DNA from: Stichopus chloronotus
Taxonomy: Eukaryota > Echinodermata > Holothuroidea > Aspidochirotida > Stichopodidae
DNA: 64,000 bases
Assembly (NCBI GenBank): GCA_021234535.1
Contig: CM037833.1
Coordinates: 20,125,738 to 20,189,737 of the forward strand
Direction: 5' to 3'
Numbering within the stretch: position 1 is the first letter of the stretch; each line of letters begins with the position of its first letter. Made by a program: the position numbers and the translations under genes. Positions 40,101 to 55,100 of this stretch are shown one piece after another. The notes beneath the pieces are model-generated. The model did no database searches, was not told where the DNA came from, and saw nothing but the letters and a program-made list of their open reading frames with translations.

Positions 40101-43100
40101 TGTTTAACATCCTCATCTTTTTTTTTTCCTTTTTTTGGGAAGATCATTCACATCTGATCGGCACGGTAATATTTCAAAATAGCAACATGAAAATCAAAAA
40201 TCCATATTTTGGGCAGTAAAACCGGAAAAAAACCAAAGTAAGTATCCATCCCATGTTTGGTCCAGTTTGGAGTCTTCGGAGTTGGTAGCTTATTTTACGA
40301 CAGTTAAATTGAAATGGTTTTATAATTCTATCCTGGTCAAAGCAAGGGAGTAAAGAGTGGAGGCCTGGTATCAAGAAATAGGCAGAATTCTCCATCTCAC
40401 TCTGTCCATGGTACCGTGGCAACGGGTGCCTTGGTGAAAAAATATTTCACAAATGTTTCCGTTCTGTCAGTACCAGACTTTAGTAAGGGTCTTGTGGTAT
40501 CTGGTTACGATCCTGCCGTGGTCCTTAAATTAGCTAAATGTCCCTCTTGCTGTACCACACTCCAAGCTGGTGGTAGAAAAAGGTAAAGTCCTTCATTTCT
40601 CAAGACCTTTTGTGTGTGTGGAAAAATGGTCCATACAGTATTTGACCCAGTGGCCAGTTGGTGTATTCCATGCAAAATAAACATTACTGTTACCCCACTC
40701 CCCTGGCAAATCTGCGACCACTTGTGCTTCTTTCATCTCCTGTACCACGTCATCGTTTCTGTAAGTCCGTCTCTACCTTTTCGGTATCTTGCTCTCTTCG
40801 ATCGCCTCTCCTCTCTGTATCACGATCCCTGTCGGTGATGGTTACATTAGAGGTCGATATCTGAACAGTGAGGTGTGAATCTTCTTTCAGCTGAGTGTGA
40901 GTTCGAGAGCAGCTTCTGTGACTGGACCAACGTCGACGACGACGCCGTGTCCTTCGACTGGGAGAGGGGGAGCAACGGTGACCCCACCGTTGGCACAGGA
41001 CCCACCACTGACCACACTTCTGAATCCACAACAGGTAAATTATGTCTATTTTGTAGTTAGCATAATCCAAGTGCAACCTTTTGAGAATGATTACCCAACC
41101 CGCCGCACCATTGGTACACCTTCCCTACCTGAAGGGGGGAGGGGGGCTTAGGTAAGGTTAAGGTGGTACCCATCATCACTTAATTGCCAGTTAGAATTGT
41201 GAGAGAGCCAGAGTACCTACCACCAATCGGTATACATTTTGCTCAGTGCTGTTATGTTTTAAAGATACTTTTAAGGTCTGTATAGTCTTGGTTTTATATT
41301 CTATGCTCATTGAAGAACTGCAAACTTAGTTCCAGATGTTATTGTACCACCGGGTAGTCTGAATGATTCGTTAGACCCCCACCCGCTATCATCCTGTCAT
41401 TGCATACTGAGTCTTTTGGCAAACCCTAATCACTGTCATTGCACTGGTATAATGAGTTTTGAGCCTATCTGCTGTCAGTGTGGACAGTCAGTTAAGTTTA
41501 CTTGTAGGTGATATTATTCATGACTGGATGAGTTTGGCGGGATTGTTGGATAATGTGGGTGACATCTAGAGGTTGCAGTTGAAGGTAACTGCCATCAACA
41601 TCTTCATCACTCAAAAAAAAAAAGTGAATCAAGAGAATAAAACCAACAGGGTGTTGGGGATTGATGTGTTGGTGAATTACTGTACGTGTCAGGGATTGGG
41701 GTGTCATGTGATTGGGGGTCGTCAGGGATTGTGGTGTCAGGTGATTGGGGGTCGTCAGGGATTGGGGTGTCAGGTGATTGAAGATGTCATGTGATTCAGG
41801 TGTCATGTGATTCGGGTGTCAGGTCTATGGGGGTATCAGGGATTGCAGGTGTCAGTGATTGGGGTGTTTAAACTGATATTGAGAATAGTTTGTGTCAAAT
41901 TTCATTGGTCAGTCACTTTGAATCCTTCCCATTTCTAACCACCCCCACCTCATCTACTGTAGGTCATTTTGCCTATGCTAATGTGGCCTTCCAAGCGGAA
42001 GGATCTGAAGCAAGACTGGCGTCGCGTCCCTACTCCCGCCGCGGAGTGCATTGTCTCTCGTTCTTCTACTTCATGTCCGGGAAGGACGTGGGTACCCTCC
42101 TGGTCTACAAACAGGACGCTGGTGACATCTTCGTGCCACCCCTGTGGACCAGGATCGACGACCAGGGAATCTACTGGCGCCAGGGTGAGGTAGAGATAAA
42201 CCCCACACACGACACAGACTTTCAGGTATTACCAATCCTCTCTAGTAGAAACTAAAATCTGCTCTGTTTGCCACGACATATATCATTTTGGGTTGATTTT
42301 AATCGTTATTTTGTTTTACACTGTTAATCGTATTTCAATATATTTCGTGGTTGCATTTGGTTCGTTTCAGTGTCCCTCCTGCATTAGTCTCTTTGCAAGT
42401 TCGGTACAGCTTGTCTTGAAAACCGTGAAAGTGCTTCAATTTAAATTTGTCATTTTCAAGGTCTTGAAAGTGCTTGAAGTTCATTCTCTTGCCTCAAAGC
42501 CCTTGAAAAGTGCTTGAACTCAAACCAGTGATTTAAAATATTACAGTACTATAATACATTGCCACTTAAATAGTATCTGTAACAAAAGACTTGGACCAGG
42601 ATCAAGTTCCTTTCCTGCGAGTAAACCTCAGGTGTGTGTAATTATATACAAAGATATTTCCAAAGTGTTTTCAAATTGATTTTATGTCCTTGAAAAATAC
42701 CATGCTGAGTGTAGAGCTGACACCCATTTGGAGATACAGCCCCCATATTTTCTGCATACGTAACATCAAATCTTTGTGTTTTTTGGACAAATGGTCACAG
42801 GTTATTTAAAGTCTCAGTGATGAAGTCGCAACTGCTCTTGCACTTTAGGTGTTTTCAGCTTCCAATAATTCTTTTTGCAATTTTGACTACCCATGAGCAT
42901 GTCCTCAAACTCTGAAGACAAACAAACGTGTTTCCATACCTACAGCTGCCGAAAAAAACTGAACATACCCTATAAAATATTACGTCCTCCTTTTGTAGAC
43001 TGACTGCTATTACACAGAGTGCTCGCACCTACAGTTCTGTGTCTTGAACGTCGTGTAAACCTCATTTTTTGTCTTAAAATTTGAGTTACAATCAGTCTAA

Positions 43101-46100
43101 AAGTGTGTGTATTTTCATACTATGTGTTGCAAGCATGGTTTGTTTATTTTCACTTGCATCCCACAATTCCCTGCATGAATTGAGATTATTTAGCAACTCG
43201 TGAATCCGCCGTTAGATCTTACCGCACTTCCGAGGGTTAGTCATATCACGAACTGATGTCAAACTTTTCACCATGTACATTTGACATCGGTAATTTTCTC
43301 TGCTGGTCCATCAGATCTACTTCGAAGCTGTCGCCGGTCCTTCACAAGAGGGCTCGATCGCCATCGACGACTTGGTCCTTACCCCTGGCCTGTGTCCCCC
43401 GGAGGACTTCTGTGACTTCGAAAGCGGTCTCTGCACCTGGCAGAACGACTTCGATCACGATGACTTCGACTGGCTGAGGGACGGCGCCGGAACCGGGACG
43501 GGTGGCACTGGACCAGAAGCGGACCACACCCTTAATTCAAAGAGAGGTCGGGCTTTTTGAAGTTATTTTGTGCAGTTAGTCGCATCGTTTTATGTGATAC
43601 AGTGATAATGTAGCACCCGTGGAATGTACAACTTTCATTGTGTGAGAAACATTGCTTCATAGTTTTCTCAAGATGCTGGTTTGAAGTTGTATGGTTACGA
43701 TCATGACAAGAGCAATAGTATTCCAATCAAAATTTCCTGACAGGGAGGGCTGGGACCCAGCAATTATGAAATTTGGTGTAAAACTGTTTGAGCTGTGTTC
43801 AATTGACCTGTATGCTATCAGATGATATGGCAGTAGAAGTTGTTTGTTGCAGTCCTATTGGCTGGTAGAGATATACGTGCTCAACATTGCCAAGATGGTC
43901 CTATTAAATCTCTCTAACCATACCATCTGATAGTGTGTGCAGTGGTGAAGGTCTGGTTTTTTGAGTGTTCAGGTGCTTACAAACTCTTCCAAAAAGTTTG
44001 CACTCAAACCACGCCCTTGATCAGAATGAATGGCCAAGATTCCCATCCCTGATTAAGGAATTTCTTCTGCACAATAACAAACAGAAGTGTTCCGTTTCAC
44101 TATCAAACTTTGAAATTCTCAAGAAACAGTGGTAAATTGAACAATTAGGCACAACATGAGTCAGTTAAATCACTGTATATATTCGTGTTGAGAAGTTTCT
44201 TTGTATCTGTGTGCATTGTCAAAGAGATTCAAATATTCCTGCCGGCAACTTTTCATTGTCACACTAGGTATGTGAATATTCTTGTTGTTATTGTTGTGCG
44301 AAGCAGCCGGTTGGTGACACTCGTCCTCACCACAGAAATACGTATAAACCTGAATGACATCTATGAACTACAGTACAAGTGAAGCCCAAACGCAGTCAGA
44401 CAAACACCGTTTTCGTGAACAAAGTAGCTGCAAGGACTGCCTGTCAGTGATTAATCAGACGTTAACCATGCTGGTAGCAGTGGTTACAGTTGACTTAATT
44501 CATGATTGATTCTTGTCATGAGATTATGATGTCTGGCGAAAGGCAAACAACCGAGCTCACTCCCATTCATCGTAATGGTTTGAAAATAGTTCAAACCTTC
44601 TCGGTCTGCTCTGACTTAGCCGAGAGTTCTTTAATAATCATCTTTTGTTTTACTTTTTTTGTTTTTTGAGGATGGCAAGTGTGTGAAACAGACTTGAAAA
44701 CTTAACAATTTGTCGCTCTTTTCTCTTCCTAGGGTACTACATGTTCGTTGAAGCAAATGGCAGGAGCAAAGGGGAAAAAGCCTGGTTTGTCAGCGACAGG
44801 TTACCACCGACTGGAGGTATGGCTGGAATCCCAGTGGTCCCCTTCTTTTGATGTGTGTTGTTTTTTAATATCTTCCTGCATTGGAGGATTCATTGCTTTT
44901 TTTCATTTCTCCTCAGTTTAAAGCAAATTCTCCACATACTGTCTCCTTTCAGAATGATGCCTTTGAGTGTGACAGTAAAGGCAGTCACTCATCACCACAA
45001 GCTACTTTTTTGGCTTGTGGAAAACAAAATTCTCATTTGGTTCTGCTTGATCTTTGACTGACAGCAAATTGGAAGGATACAGAATAATTTGAATGACACA
45101 GCTTATACAGGGGCCCATTGTTTTGGTTACACATGTGGAGGAGTTTTAGACAGGCTGCGCAAGAGGCTAAAAGTAAGCAGTCGAAAGAATTGAAACTGTC
45201 TGGTGCAAGAAAATCCTTGACTTTGAATCCACCACCGATTTAGACATTAGGCAAGGCCCTCGAGGAGATCGAGGCCCTCGAGGAGATCGAGGCCCTCGAG
45301 GAGATCGAGGCCCTCGAGGAGATCGAGGCCCTCGAGGAGATCGAGGCCCTCGAGGAGATCGAGGCCCTCGAGGAGATCGAGGCCCTCGAGGAGATCGATT
45401 CACAGAAAACGTGGATCTTGAACATTGAAATGAAAGAAGTTATACCTGGTTTGGGGAGTGGAAGTGAAAAATGTTATGAAAAATGTATTTCACAACTGCC
45501 TACCCTTCTTGAATCAATTCCTCTGTTGTAGCTAGTGGACAAGAAAAGATGTGTCAGTGTTCCTGGCATCCAAGAAATTTCTAGTTTCAAAAGTGTCAAC
45601 CAAATTTCGTCACAGCAGCGGTTATCCCTGACACCAGGAAGTCAGTCGAGGAATCTTAATACATCGCAAATTTTGTTCAGAATCTTCGATGTAAGTCGAT
45701 GAATTGTCTGGCGATAAATTGAAAGGGTACGATACAATTGCTGAAGCTCTGCTGCAAATCAGACGAGTGAATGCATCAACAGTATTAGTTACCTGGTTTG
45801 TTCAATAGGACAACTAAATCTTGAAAAGGACTAGTAATTTAATGCGTTGGTTGTCAATTGAATGGTCAGCTGAAATTGCTTAAATTGCACACTAAGTACT
45901 CAAGACTCGGTCTCGAAACATTGTCCTTGCAAGGTTGGCATGTCCTAATTCAAAGGGAAGCAACGTTGGCTATTTGGATCAGGCAGTGGGTATACACATT
46001 AATCAATCAGCTACCATCATGGTGTCTCTTTGGAATATAAAAACATCCAAACGGAGATACCCTTTTGAAGTCCCTCACCATTATCGAGACTTTTAAGAAG

Positions 46101-49100
46101 CCATCCTTCTAGATGGACAATCGAACGTCAGTTGATTTATGACAAAGCATATATACATACCAGGACGATTTCAGGAGAACATGACTGTCAGCAGCAAACC
46201 GGGTGTGGAAACATTGGTCTATGTATTTATCCTATCCATAGAATATAATTAGTTACCTATAAAGACTTTTATGCCTACTGGTAATTGAGCATCACTGAAA
46301 GGTAAAGTGTGACCTAAGAGGTAATCTTCTGTTATGAATTGAAACTCTTATCACAGTGAAGAAAATCTAATAGGATTAGCGTGAATGAAACTTTCCAATG
46401 TATCTCCTTCTATTAAACTGAAGCTTCCTGGTCGTTGCATCCTACGTTCTGACTGTACGCCATGCAGAATTTCCTCTTGATATGACCGGCTCCAAGTCAT
46501 ACGCACTTGGCCCGGAAGAGGCCCCTATGTCTTTATCATTTTCTTAAAGGTGCTGCAACCTGCATCATCAAAAAGCATGGTAATATTGTTAAGATTTATT
46601 TCATTAAACTTAAAACTACATGTGCATGTGATTTTAATGGGATAGTACATCACATCATCATGTTTGGAAAGTGAACATGTGATATTGTCAATTTAAAGTA
46701 AGTGATACTCACGCTAAGTACTTCATTTTGTATCAACTTCATTTCTTCTATCTTAACATTTGTCAGGGCGTTGCTTCGACCTGTGGTACCACATGTTTGG
46801 GGATGCCGTCGGCAGCATGAACATCTACAGTCAGGGGGTTAACTCCATCAGTCCAGATCTGTTGTGGACCATGTCTGGTAGTCAAGGAAACTTCTGGCAC
46901 AATGCCAAGGTGGATCTTCAAGCTGGAACTGAATTTCACGTGAGTATCAAAAGGGGATTTTGATTGATGTTGTCCTAGGATCTGGTGACAGAAATGTAAA
47001 TGAATGTGAACACAATCAGTGCGATGGGACCATTAAAGTTTCAATTCGATATAATTTCTGGTTCTTCGAACGCCTTTCATATTTCAGTCTACGAAGTATC
47101 TTAAGATCAAAATGATTATGAGGTTCAATTGGCTCAATAGATTTTCAGAGTTAATGAGAAGCGGTGGTACCTGCTGATCAGTTAACTGGGGACAGCTCTG
47201 GACTGGACTTCTGTTTAAAGGTGTTTCATCGTAATAGTGTTGTAGTAGGCTAGATGCTAGGCAAGGCAATTAAGACACTCAAATAGGACAAGAGACAGGA
47301 GTCGGAGATGTGTCAGGAGGAGTTAAACGTAGTCAGTATCAGTAACCCATGTTGGGCTTTGGACGGCGGGGTTAATGGCAGGCGACGAACTACAACAACA
47401 GATGGTTAGGCTTCATACCATTCAATAAGCAGTGTCCAAATGTCAGGCTGTTGAATGCAGTGACCAAATGTTGAATTAACATGGGCTAACTAATTGCTTT
47501 CGATGATAAAAATGAGCAGGGCCAAAGTCCTGTTGTATTTACATTAAAATAGTGCTATCACTACCAATGATGACCAATCACAGATGTGACCATTAAATAT
47601 TTGAGTATCTTCTGCAAAGGTCTTGTTCAATGACATGACACATACTGTACTGATTCCAGAACATTATGTGTACAAGGCCATTTGAGAACTGATACAGATT
47701 GGGCCCGAATTTTGGACATCGCAAGCCTTAGACTTACACGGACTTCTGGTTTCACTGGCCCCATTTTCTTGCAGAAGGCCCTAATGGGGATAATCACATA
47801 TGTTGTAGAAGACCCTAATAGGGATGTATGCATAATGAACCCATTACAGACAAGCATATGACAACTAGAGTGTGGGCTTATAATGGCAAGTACAAAATAA
47901 CCGATGTGATTCCATGGGGAGTGACATAATTCAGCCAAAGCATGGCACGTCGTTTATCTACCAGCGGGTTGCCCAGATTTGTTAGACTGTACCTCGGTGT
48001 GATGTGTTGCGATGGGAAAGCTATATGCAATCACAACTGACTCAGTGAGTTCACCCTTTAATTTCAATATCCTTTTCTATGATTACAACACCAACTGAAG
48101 AAATTTCCAACAGATTATGGTAAATGCGATGAAGCACCGTCGAGGCATCCCTATCTTTTTACGTCTGTTCTTGCCTTGGAACTATATTTTATGTCTCAAG
48201 TGGAATACAAAGTTAGTCTGAAATATGTTCTGCTTCTGATAGCGTAAAAATGCTCTTTAATCTGGTAGTACCTAGTTTATTCTACGTAACGAGAAACACA
48301 GTCAGGAATACATGAGGGTGTAGTGAGTTGCCATTGGGTTGGGCTGTCTACAAAGGGTCTGTAACACAGGAAACATAAAACTACAACCAAACAGGATGAG
48401 TGTCTGTGTGCAACTGACTTTATTTAACAGAAACCACCTGAGAGCAAAGAAGATATCAAAGTGAAACATTGGCATATAAATAGAAATGAAGTGTTAACAG
48501 ATAGTCAAAGCATGTAGAAACAGAGTAGATACAAGGCACACAACAAAGAACTAAATACCCTACAAAATAGATGAAAAGAGATAACACAATAGAAGAACTA
48601 CCGACACTGCACTGTACAGATACAATATCCCTATAAGGGACTTATGTCAGAATATTAATCTTACCCCTTTTTTTCTGCCTCTGTCATTCAGAAACACTTA
48701 GCTTGCATCAGTTGTGTGACTTTGAACCTTACACAGTTTCGTACAATTTGGCCTAAAATCGCACTGCTGAAGGAAAAGCTGTTTTGAACTTTTGTTGATT
48801 TTGTTAGGAAAAGTCACGTCCAATACAGTACAACAATGCAAAGCATTTTTGAGGTGTTAGGTCTTGGATATCGAGAAAATGGGCAGTGATTATAAACCGC
48901 CTCCCCCTCCACTCACACCACCTGTTGCAATTTTACTCTTGAGAATCACCTGCACTAGCTAGTACTCCCATGGTACTGAACAATATTCTATGCACTTCTT
49001 TAACCAGTTCTGATTTTTCACTTGGTTGTTTCAGATAATCATAGAAGGCGTGATCGGCGCAAACTCCAGCTCCGACATTGCAGTCGATGACCTATCCATA

Positions 49101-52100
49101 GAACACGTTCCCTGTCCGGTCACCCAGCCGCCCCCGACGACTCCCACCGTGCTGCCCACCTACCGTGAGTCTTTTGCCTTCCGATTCCTCTCAAATCTCT
49201 TGCCCCCCCCCCTTTCTCTCTCCTTCTTCAGTCCTCCTTTTGATGAGAGGTAATGGAAATGCTTCGTTAGGTAGTGCCGGGACCTGTGCAAAATTTGCAA
49301 ACCGCTGTTTTCTTAAGGATGAAAAGCTCTCTGGCAGGAGGAGACTTTTGATGGCATAGTTACCATAGTAACCTAATGTTGGTGTCATTCGATTGGCAGA
49401 AGGTGTCACTGCTCACATCAAATCAAATAATAGACAACCTCTCTCCTTTGTCACTGTTCAAAATTAAGATGTTACAGAATCTCAGCAAAGTCTGATTTGA
49501 TACAGATGGTGTTGTTGACATCCCATTCTTTTTGTCAAACATTTTAACGTTTTTGTTCAGTGTTGTGGTGGACATTACTGCATTAGTATTTTTGACTGTT
49601 GAACCATACTTCCAAAGTTGGCATGTCCACAGATCCACTTCATGTGGAAAATATTATCACCAACCTGGAGCTATATAGCGTGTGTAATAAACCTGGTTTG
49701 TGATAAAGAGCTGCCTCAGTAAGTCTTTGTTTCAGTTTAAGGGAGAACTGCATCGAAGTTCCTACCTTACAATCCTGTCTCCTAAAATGCAGGTCATTAG
49801 CCTTATGGACTTACCCCACGGAATAATATGAGGGTTTGGTCAGTAAGAAATTGCCTTTTTCAATGTAAAGTTATCTTTAATGGGCAAATTCATGTCATAG
49901 GATTTGAAGTTATTAATTGTTTTATATCTGAATCCTGCAAATTTGTTTGGTCTTCTCACCAGCTGTTGCTAGCTATCATTTCTTGTTGACATCCTCATAA
50001 ATGGTCAAAGGGATTGGCCATTGAAGGACATTTATCTTCCATCAAAATCAGGAATATTCTTGTCTCCTCTCTGCTGAAACCATATCTTAAGAACATATGC
50101 AGTTTTGAAGTTATGAATTTTAAAAAAAAATATTTACTTTAGATTAGGGGAGGCGTCCATACTCGTTTTTGCAACTCCGCGCGGACAGAGATTACCCCAA
50201 CAAGCCATGAATATGCCTACTATCGTCACTTGCTCAATTCCGAAGTTCCCCGAAGTTTAATAAGCCTCCCAACTTCTCCCCTATTGTGCCCTGTTGACGA
50301 TCACATAATAGCGGGTCACGCAGTGAACAGGTCCTCGACAAGATTGCTATTCAATGACAGCAACGTCTTTACAAAGCGCACACACAATATGCATTAACCA
50401 GAGAATCTTATTCGAGCCTGACCAGTGTTAGGTAATCCTGTAAGCCGATTATTTTTGGAGCGTGTTTTACACTGACATTTGTAAATAGATTCTTCCGTAC
50501 AGCAGAAAGTTTTTTAAAATATATTTATGATTTTATTAAGTTTTGAACGAAAACATTTTCTTTCCACTCCGAAACCACACGTGAATGAAGCCCTAGTTCA
50601 AAATAGTTACGTACGTAGGCTTACAAAATTCAATACCAGATTTTATAACCCGCGGAGTTGAGGAAGCTCCGACTATAGGCTATCGTAATTTTTAGAAAGT
50701 AAAAGATGTGTTCTGGGCTTCAAAAGCTCTCGGGTAGTGTAAAACGACTTAGACTCTAGCCTAGGTTGCAGGGTGTTATTTGACTGCGTTGAAACTTATA
50801 CAGTTTCCTTCGATCATTTATCTAACTCTAAATGCTATACACGTAAAGAATCAAGAAATTAATGGGTCTACACTGTAGCCTAACAAAGAGGAATTAACAT
50901 TAGGCCTATACTACAGCTAACGCTAGCAGCCGTACCGTATGCAAAAGTTAAGATAGGTGGAACTTTCATAAGCCTTAATTTGGTAGTACCATGACCCCCT
51001 TCCCAAACAAAACACGCACACATTCAGCTGCACGTGTGAATTATATGCAACTTTATGCAGTATTACCCAATGAACATTGCAGTGGTACATGTAGTGAAAC
51101 TGTGAAAACTGAAAACTAAACAACTTATTGCGCAGCATTTGGCTGCGCTAGGCTAACTCATGATGCTAGCAGTATGTATACAGGTGCGGTTAAGTAGTTA
51201 GGTACCAATGTGAGGTGTATGTCCGGTGCGGCGAAGTTGACATGTGTAAATCATAGTTAAATGCGGAAGTGTCCATTGTCGATGAATATTTATTAATTTC
51301 AACGTCAGTAATTTAGGAAAACGTCACGAATTTCGGAAAACGTCACCACTGAGGTCATTTACGTCGAATATTTTAACAAACCACATTGGTTTATCCTTTG
51401 GATGGGTTGGACCAGGGAGGCATGAACTTACAAATTAAAAGCAATGACGCAGTTATCCACCGACTTACAAGTCGACGCAACAGGCCGCTGCGTTTTGCCT
51501 GTGTTCCGTAGCGTGCATGCCTGTCAATATTAGCAGTTACGAAAAGATGTGGGTATCCGTCGGGAGATGCAAACATTACTGTAAACATTACGACTGTAAA
51601 CATTACTACTGTACAGTAAGTGCGATTTGCATTTCCATTTTGAAAAAGAAATAAGTAGGCTTAGCATAGTACAGTTTTTCCTTTTTGGGGGGCAAAACTT
51701 CATAATTATTATGGCTAATGATAGGGATAAAATTGGCTTTGTTTTACTAAAACCAGTGAAGGGAAAATGCAATGGCCTAATCTGTAGGACATCGTGGCGA
51801 TAACACAAGGCCGACTGATTAGTTACCCCTTTCGAACGCAGACGATTTCTTAAAACATCGAAGATCATCATACATTTTTACTTTGTTTGATGAATTTTGC
51901 GAGGAATTTTCTCATTTCTAGCAACATCATGGTCACAGTCGAAGTTGCCTTTCACAGTAATTAACCATTCAAAACGAAGCTCAATTTACCGTGACAATTT
52001 GTGTCGAACTAAAAGAAGAAAAAAAATCAAGAAAGAACAGTAAAAGAAAGACACACACACGCGCGGAAATTTATTTCATTTCGAATAACGTACAAAAAGG

Positions 52101-55100
52101 AGGTATTTAAACTTGAGGGAAGAAACCTGGTCGATCTTCTAGCGTGAGTTTTCTGTTCACTGCTGTAGCTGTACAAACTAAGGTGAAAGGAACAAAAGAC
52201 CTGTCTCAGAGCTTTGATGTTCAAAGCTGTAAACTAGGCCATTGTGCTCTGTAATCGGATTAGATACAAGTGTAGAGGAAGTTGTGCATAATTCGGAAAG
52301 TTCTCGGCAGTGCCATGGAGGGCAATAGAGGTAATGAGTCAAGCTCCAATGAACACACAAATCTGTGTCCGCGCGGCTTTGCAAAAATGAGTATGGACGG
52401 CTCCCCTTAGTACATTGCATGATGGGACCTTGTATCGTCACCCAGGCATTCCTACGTGAATATCCTTTGTATTTCTTTACAATCTTGACTATCTTAGAGG
52501 AAACATTGCAAGACATAACCACAACATTTTAAGGTGAATCTATAATACACTCAATCAACATGTTTTACTAGTATTAAATTTCAAGATTAAAACTTTCAAG
52601 ATTAAATGAGGGCTTCAGTTTCAAAGAAAAACAGAGATTTTTTGCAATAATTTGCCACGTTTACCTGGCACTTTAGTAACTTTGAGATAACTGGGTGAAC
52701 CTTCTGTACCAGACAAATTTTTCTTCAAACAATAATATTTTCAGTTAGGAACAAGATGTTGACATGGGGTTTGCAGTACCTGCAAGGAAAAAATATTCCC
52801 AATTCATTTAACTTTCAATCGTCGGTACAATATGCCTTTAATAACATTCTGCACTGACATGTGTCCAGCATTTTCTATATGACTTGTGTTGTAAAGACAA
52901 GAGTCCAAGAAAGCTGGTGCTGAAATGGAATATTGCACCCCCACCAAGTGGTGCTCCATCTGTAGTTGCCCATAGTTTGCCTGCCCAACTCCCTCCCACA
53001 GGTCCTTCTATTTCATATTTTATTCATCCTGCTCTCTACTGTAGTTCCTTCCAGACAATATTAGAATGCTCATGGAATCATGCCAGGGCAAACCAAATGA
53101 AGAAATTAAGTGCTGCTAGCTTCACCTGGTGTAACATATTCCTTTGCAGAAATTTAAAAAAAAAAACACTGATAGAAGTGTTCTTCAACCCATTTTGTAT
53201 GAATTTAGTCTCTGTTTTTCCTTCATCTCTCATAAATAATTTCAACATCTATTGTTTTTTTTTTTTTAAATTCCTGCTTTAAGGTAACATTGTGAAGGGC
53301 AGTCGTAAAAGAAGTTTCATCGGAGAGATTTAAGTATTAAAAGCAAATGCATTAAAATAAAGAAATGAATGTAAATGTTATTTGAAACAGGTACAAAACT
53401 TGAAGTTACATATCAATTGCATACCACATGCAGTCCTCTCTAAATTGAGTTTCGTGAAATGATGCAACAAGGACCGCACCGGGTTTGTTCGTAACGATAT
53501 TCCCGTCGAACATTACGAGATGTAATAACTTAAGTTTACATAATTCTGGAATCATGATTAGGGAATCATTATCTAATGCGCAAAAACGATGTTATGTCTC
53601 AAGTAATGTCACAGTGTTATTAATGTAAGGAACAAAACTTTGAAGAAAGAGAGTGCATGATGATGGTGAGATTTTTTTTTTTTTTTTCAACTTTTCCAGC
53701 CCCCGATACCCACGACTGTGACTTTGACTCCAAGGACATCTGCCTCTGGGAGCAGGACAAGGATGATGACCAGGACTGGGTGATCAAGAATGGCCCAACT
53801 AGCAGCACAGGCACGGGGCCCAGCAACGACCATACTACAGGCTCATCCCTTGGTGAGTCAGTGTTTTGAGAAACATCACCCACCAAAGTTATATCCCATT
53901 TACGCATCAGGTGTCACATTCTAGCATTGTAGACGAAGGGACTCGCTGCATATCTCTATCTGTGATACCTGGTTATTGTTTACGTGTTGCTACATGGTGT
54001 TTCCAGCCTGCTGATAGGACAAGCAGGATCGATACACTGAGCTTCAAAGTCACCCGCATACCCCGGTGATGAATACCCAGATGATGAATGTGTGACTGTC
54101 GTGTTGAAGTCACAGTTTCTCTACAGAAAGGAGGCAGAATGCTCTGACAATTCTGTATCGGCAAAATGCCGTTTAGATCACCTCAGTGGCAAGCATTTTT
54201 AATGCCTACATCGTTTTAAATGCAATTATTTGCAAGGCGACAAATTCCTGCTAATAAATTATTCTCAGGAGCGAGACATTGGCCAGTCAGTGATTTTTGA
54301 TTTACAGCTAAGTTCGTGCAGGAAGCAGAATTTGTTCTCCCATTGTTTTGGGCAAATAATTTCAGTGATTTTGCGATTAAATGCGTCTGAAGTTTGAGTG
54401 ATGTCTGGACTTTCAGTTTGCGTTTTGAATAGAAACATGAACTTCATGTTTGAAAAAGACATATCACATGTTGCTAATTACCTAGGCAGTAGAATTAACA
54501 CAAGTGTACGTTGTAGTGGGTTGACACAGTTTCATGCCAGTCATGAAAAGACTATAAGTGTTGGTTTTACTTTATCCCATCACTTCTATGTTTTCTAAAT
54601 GAATATATCATCTCTTTGTGATGTGTAATGCCTTCAAAAGACATCGCAAGCTTTAAACCAATCACCAACGTAAGGTTGCATCTCTGTTTTTGAATGATCG
54701 TCATATCCCAGTCATTTGTGAATTACCCATCTTATGTTTGATAGGGTATTACATATATCTGGAAGGCAGTTTCGGGGGCACCACATACAGTGCCCGTCTC
54801 CTGAGCTCGACCCTCGTCAGCGACGTGGACTACTGCATGGAGTTTTACTACCACATGTACGGTCAGAACATCAATCGGCTGAATGTTCTCCTCCTGGACG
54901 ACAGAGAGACCCTCATATGGACCAAATTGGGTAACCAGGGAAACAGGTGGTTCCAGGCATTGATCCAGTTCACACACAGTGGCACATATAAGGTATTACA
55001 AGGGACAGGACCTCCAAAGTGCAGTTTCTCATTGACCTTAATTTACGTCATGCTTCTCACACAGTACTTCTTATTTCTTTTAAAATGCATGTCATCTTGT

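Noticed and set aside
45167..45425. Minus-strand frames with collagen-like Ser-Pro-Arg-Gly-Pro repeats
   Set aside because: They arise entirely from the 18-bp tandem repeat and lack homology, splice or start context.
51530..51871. Transposase frame inside the Harbinger-like element
   Set aside because: The 113-residue minus-strand frame shows no transposase motif that I recognise.
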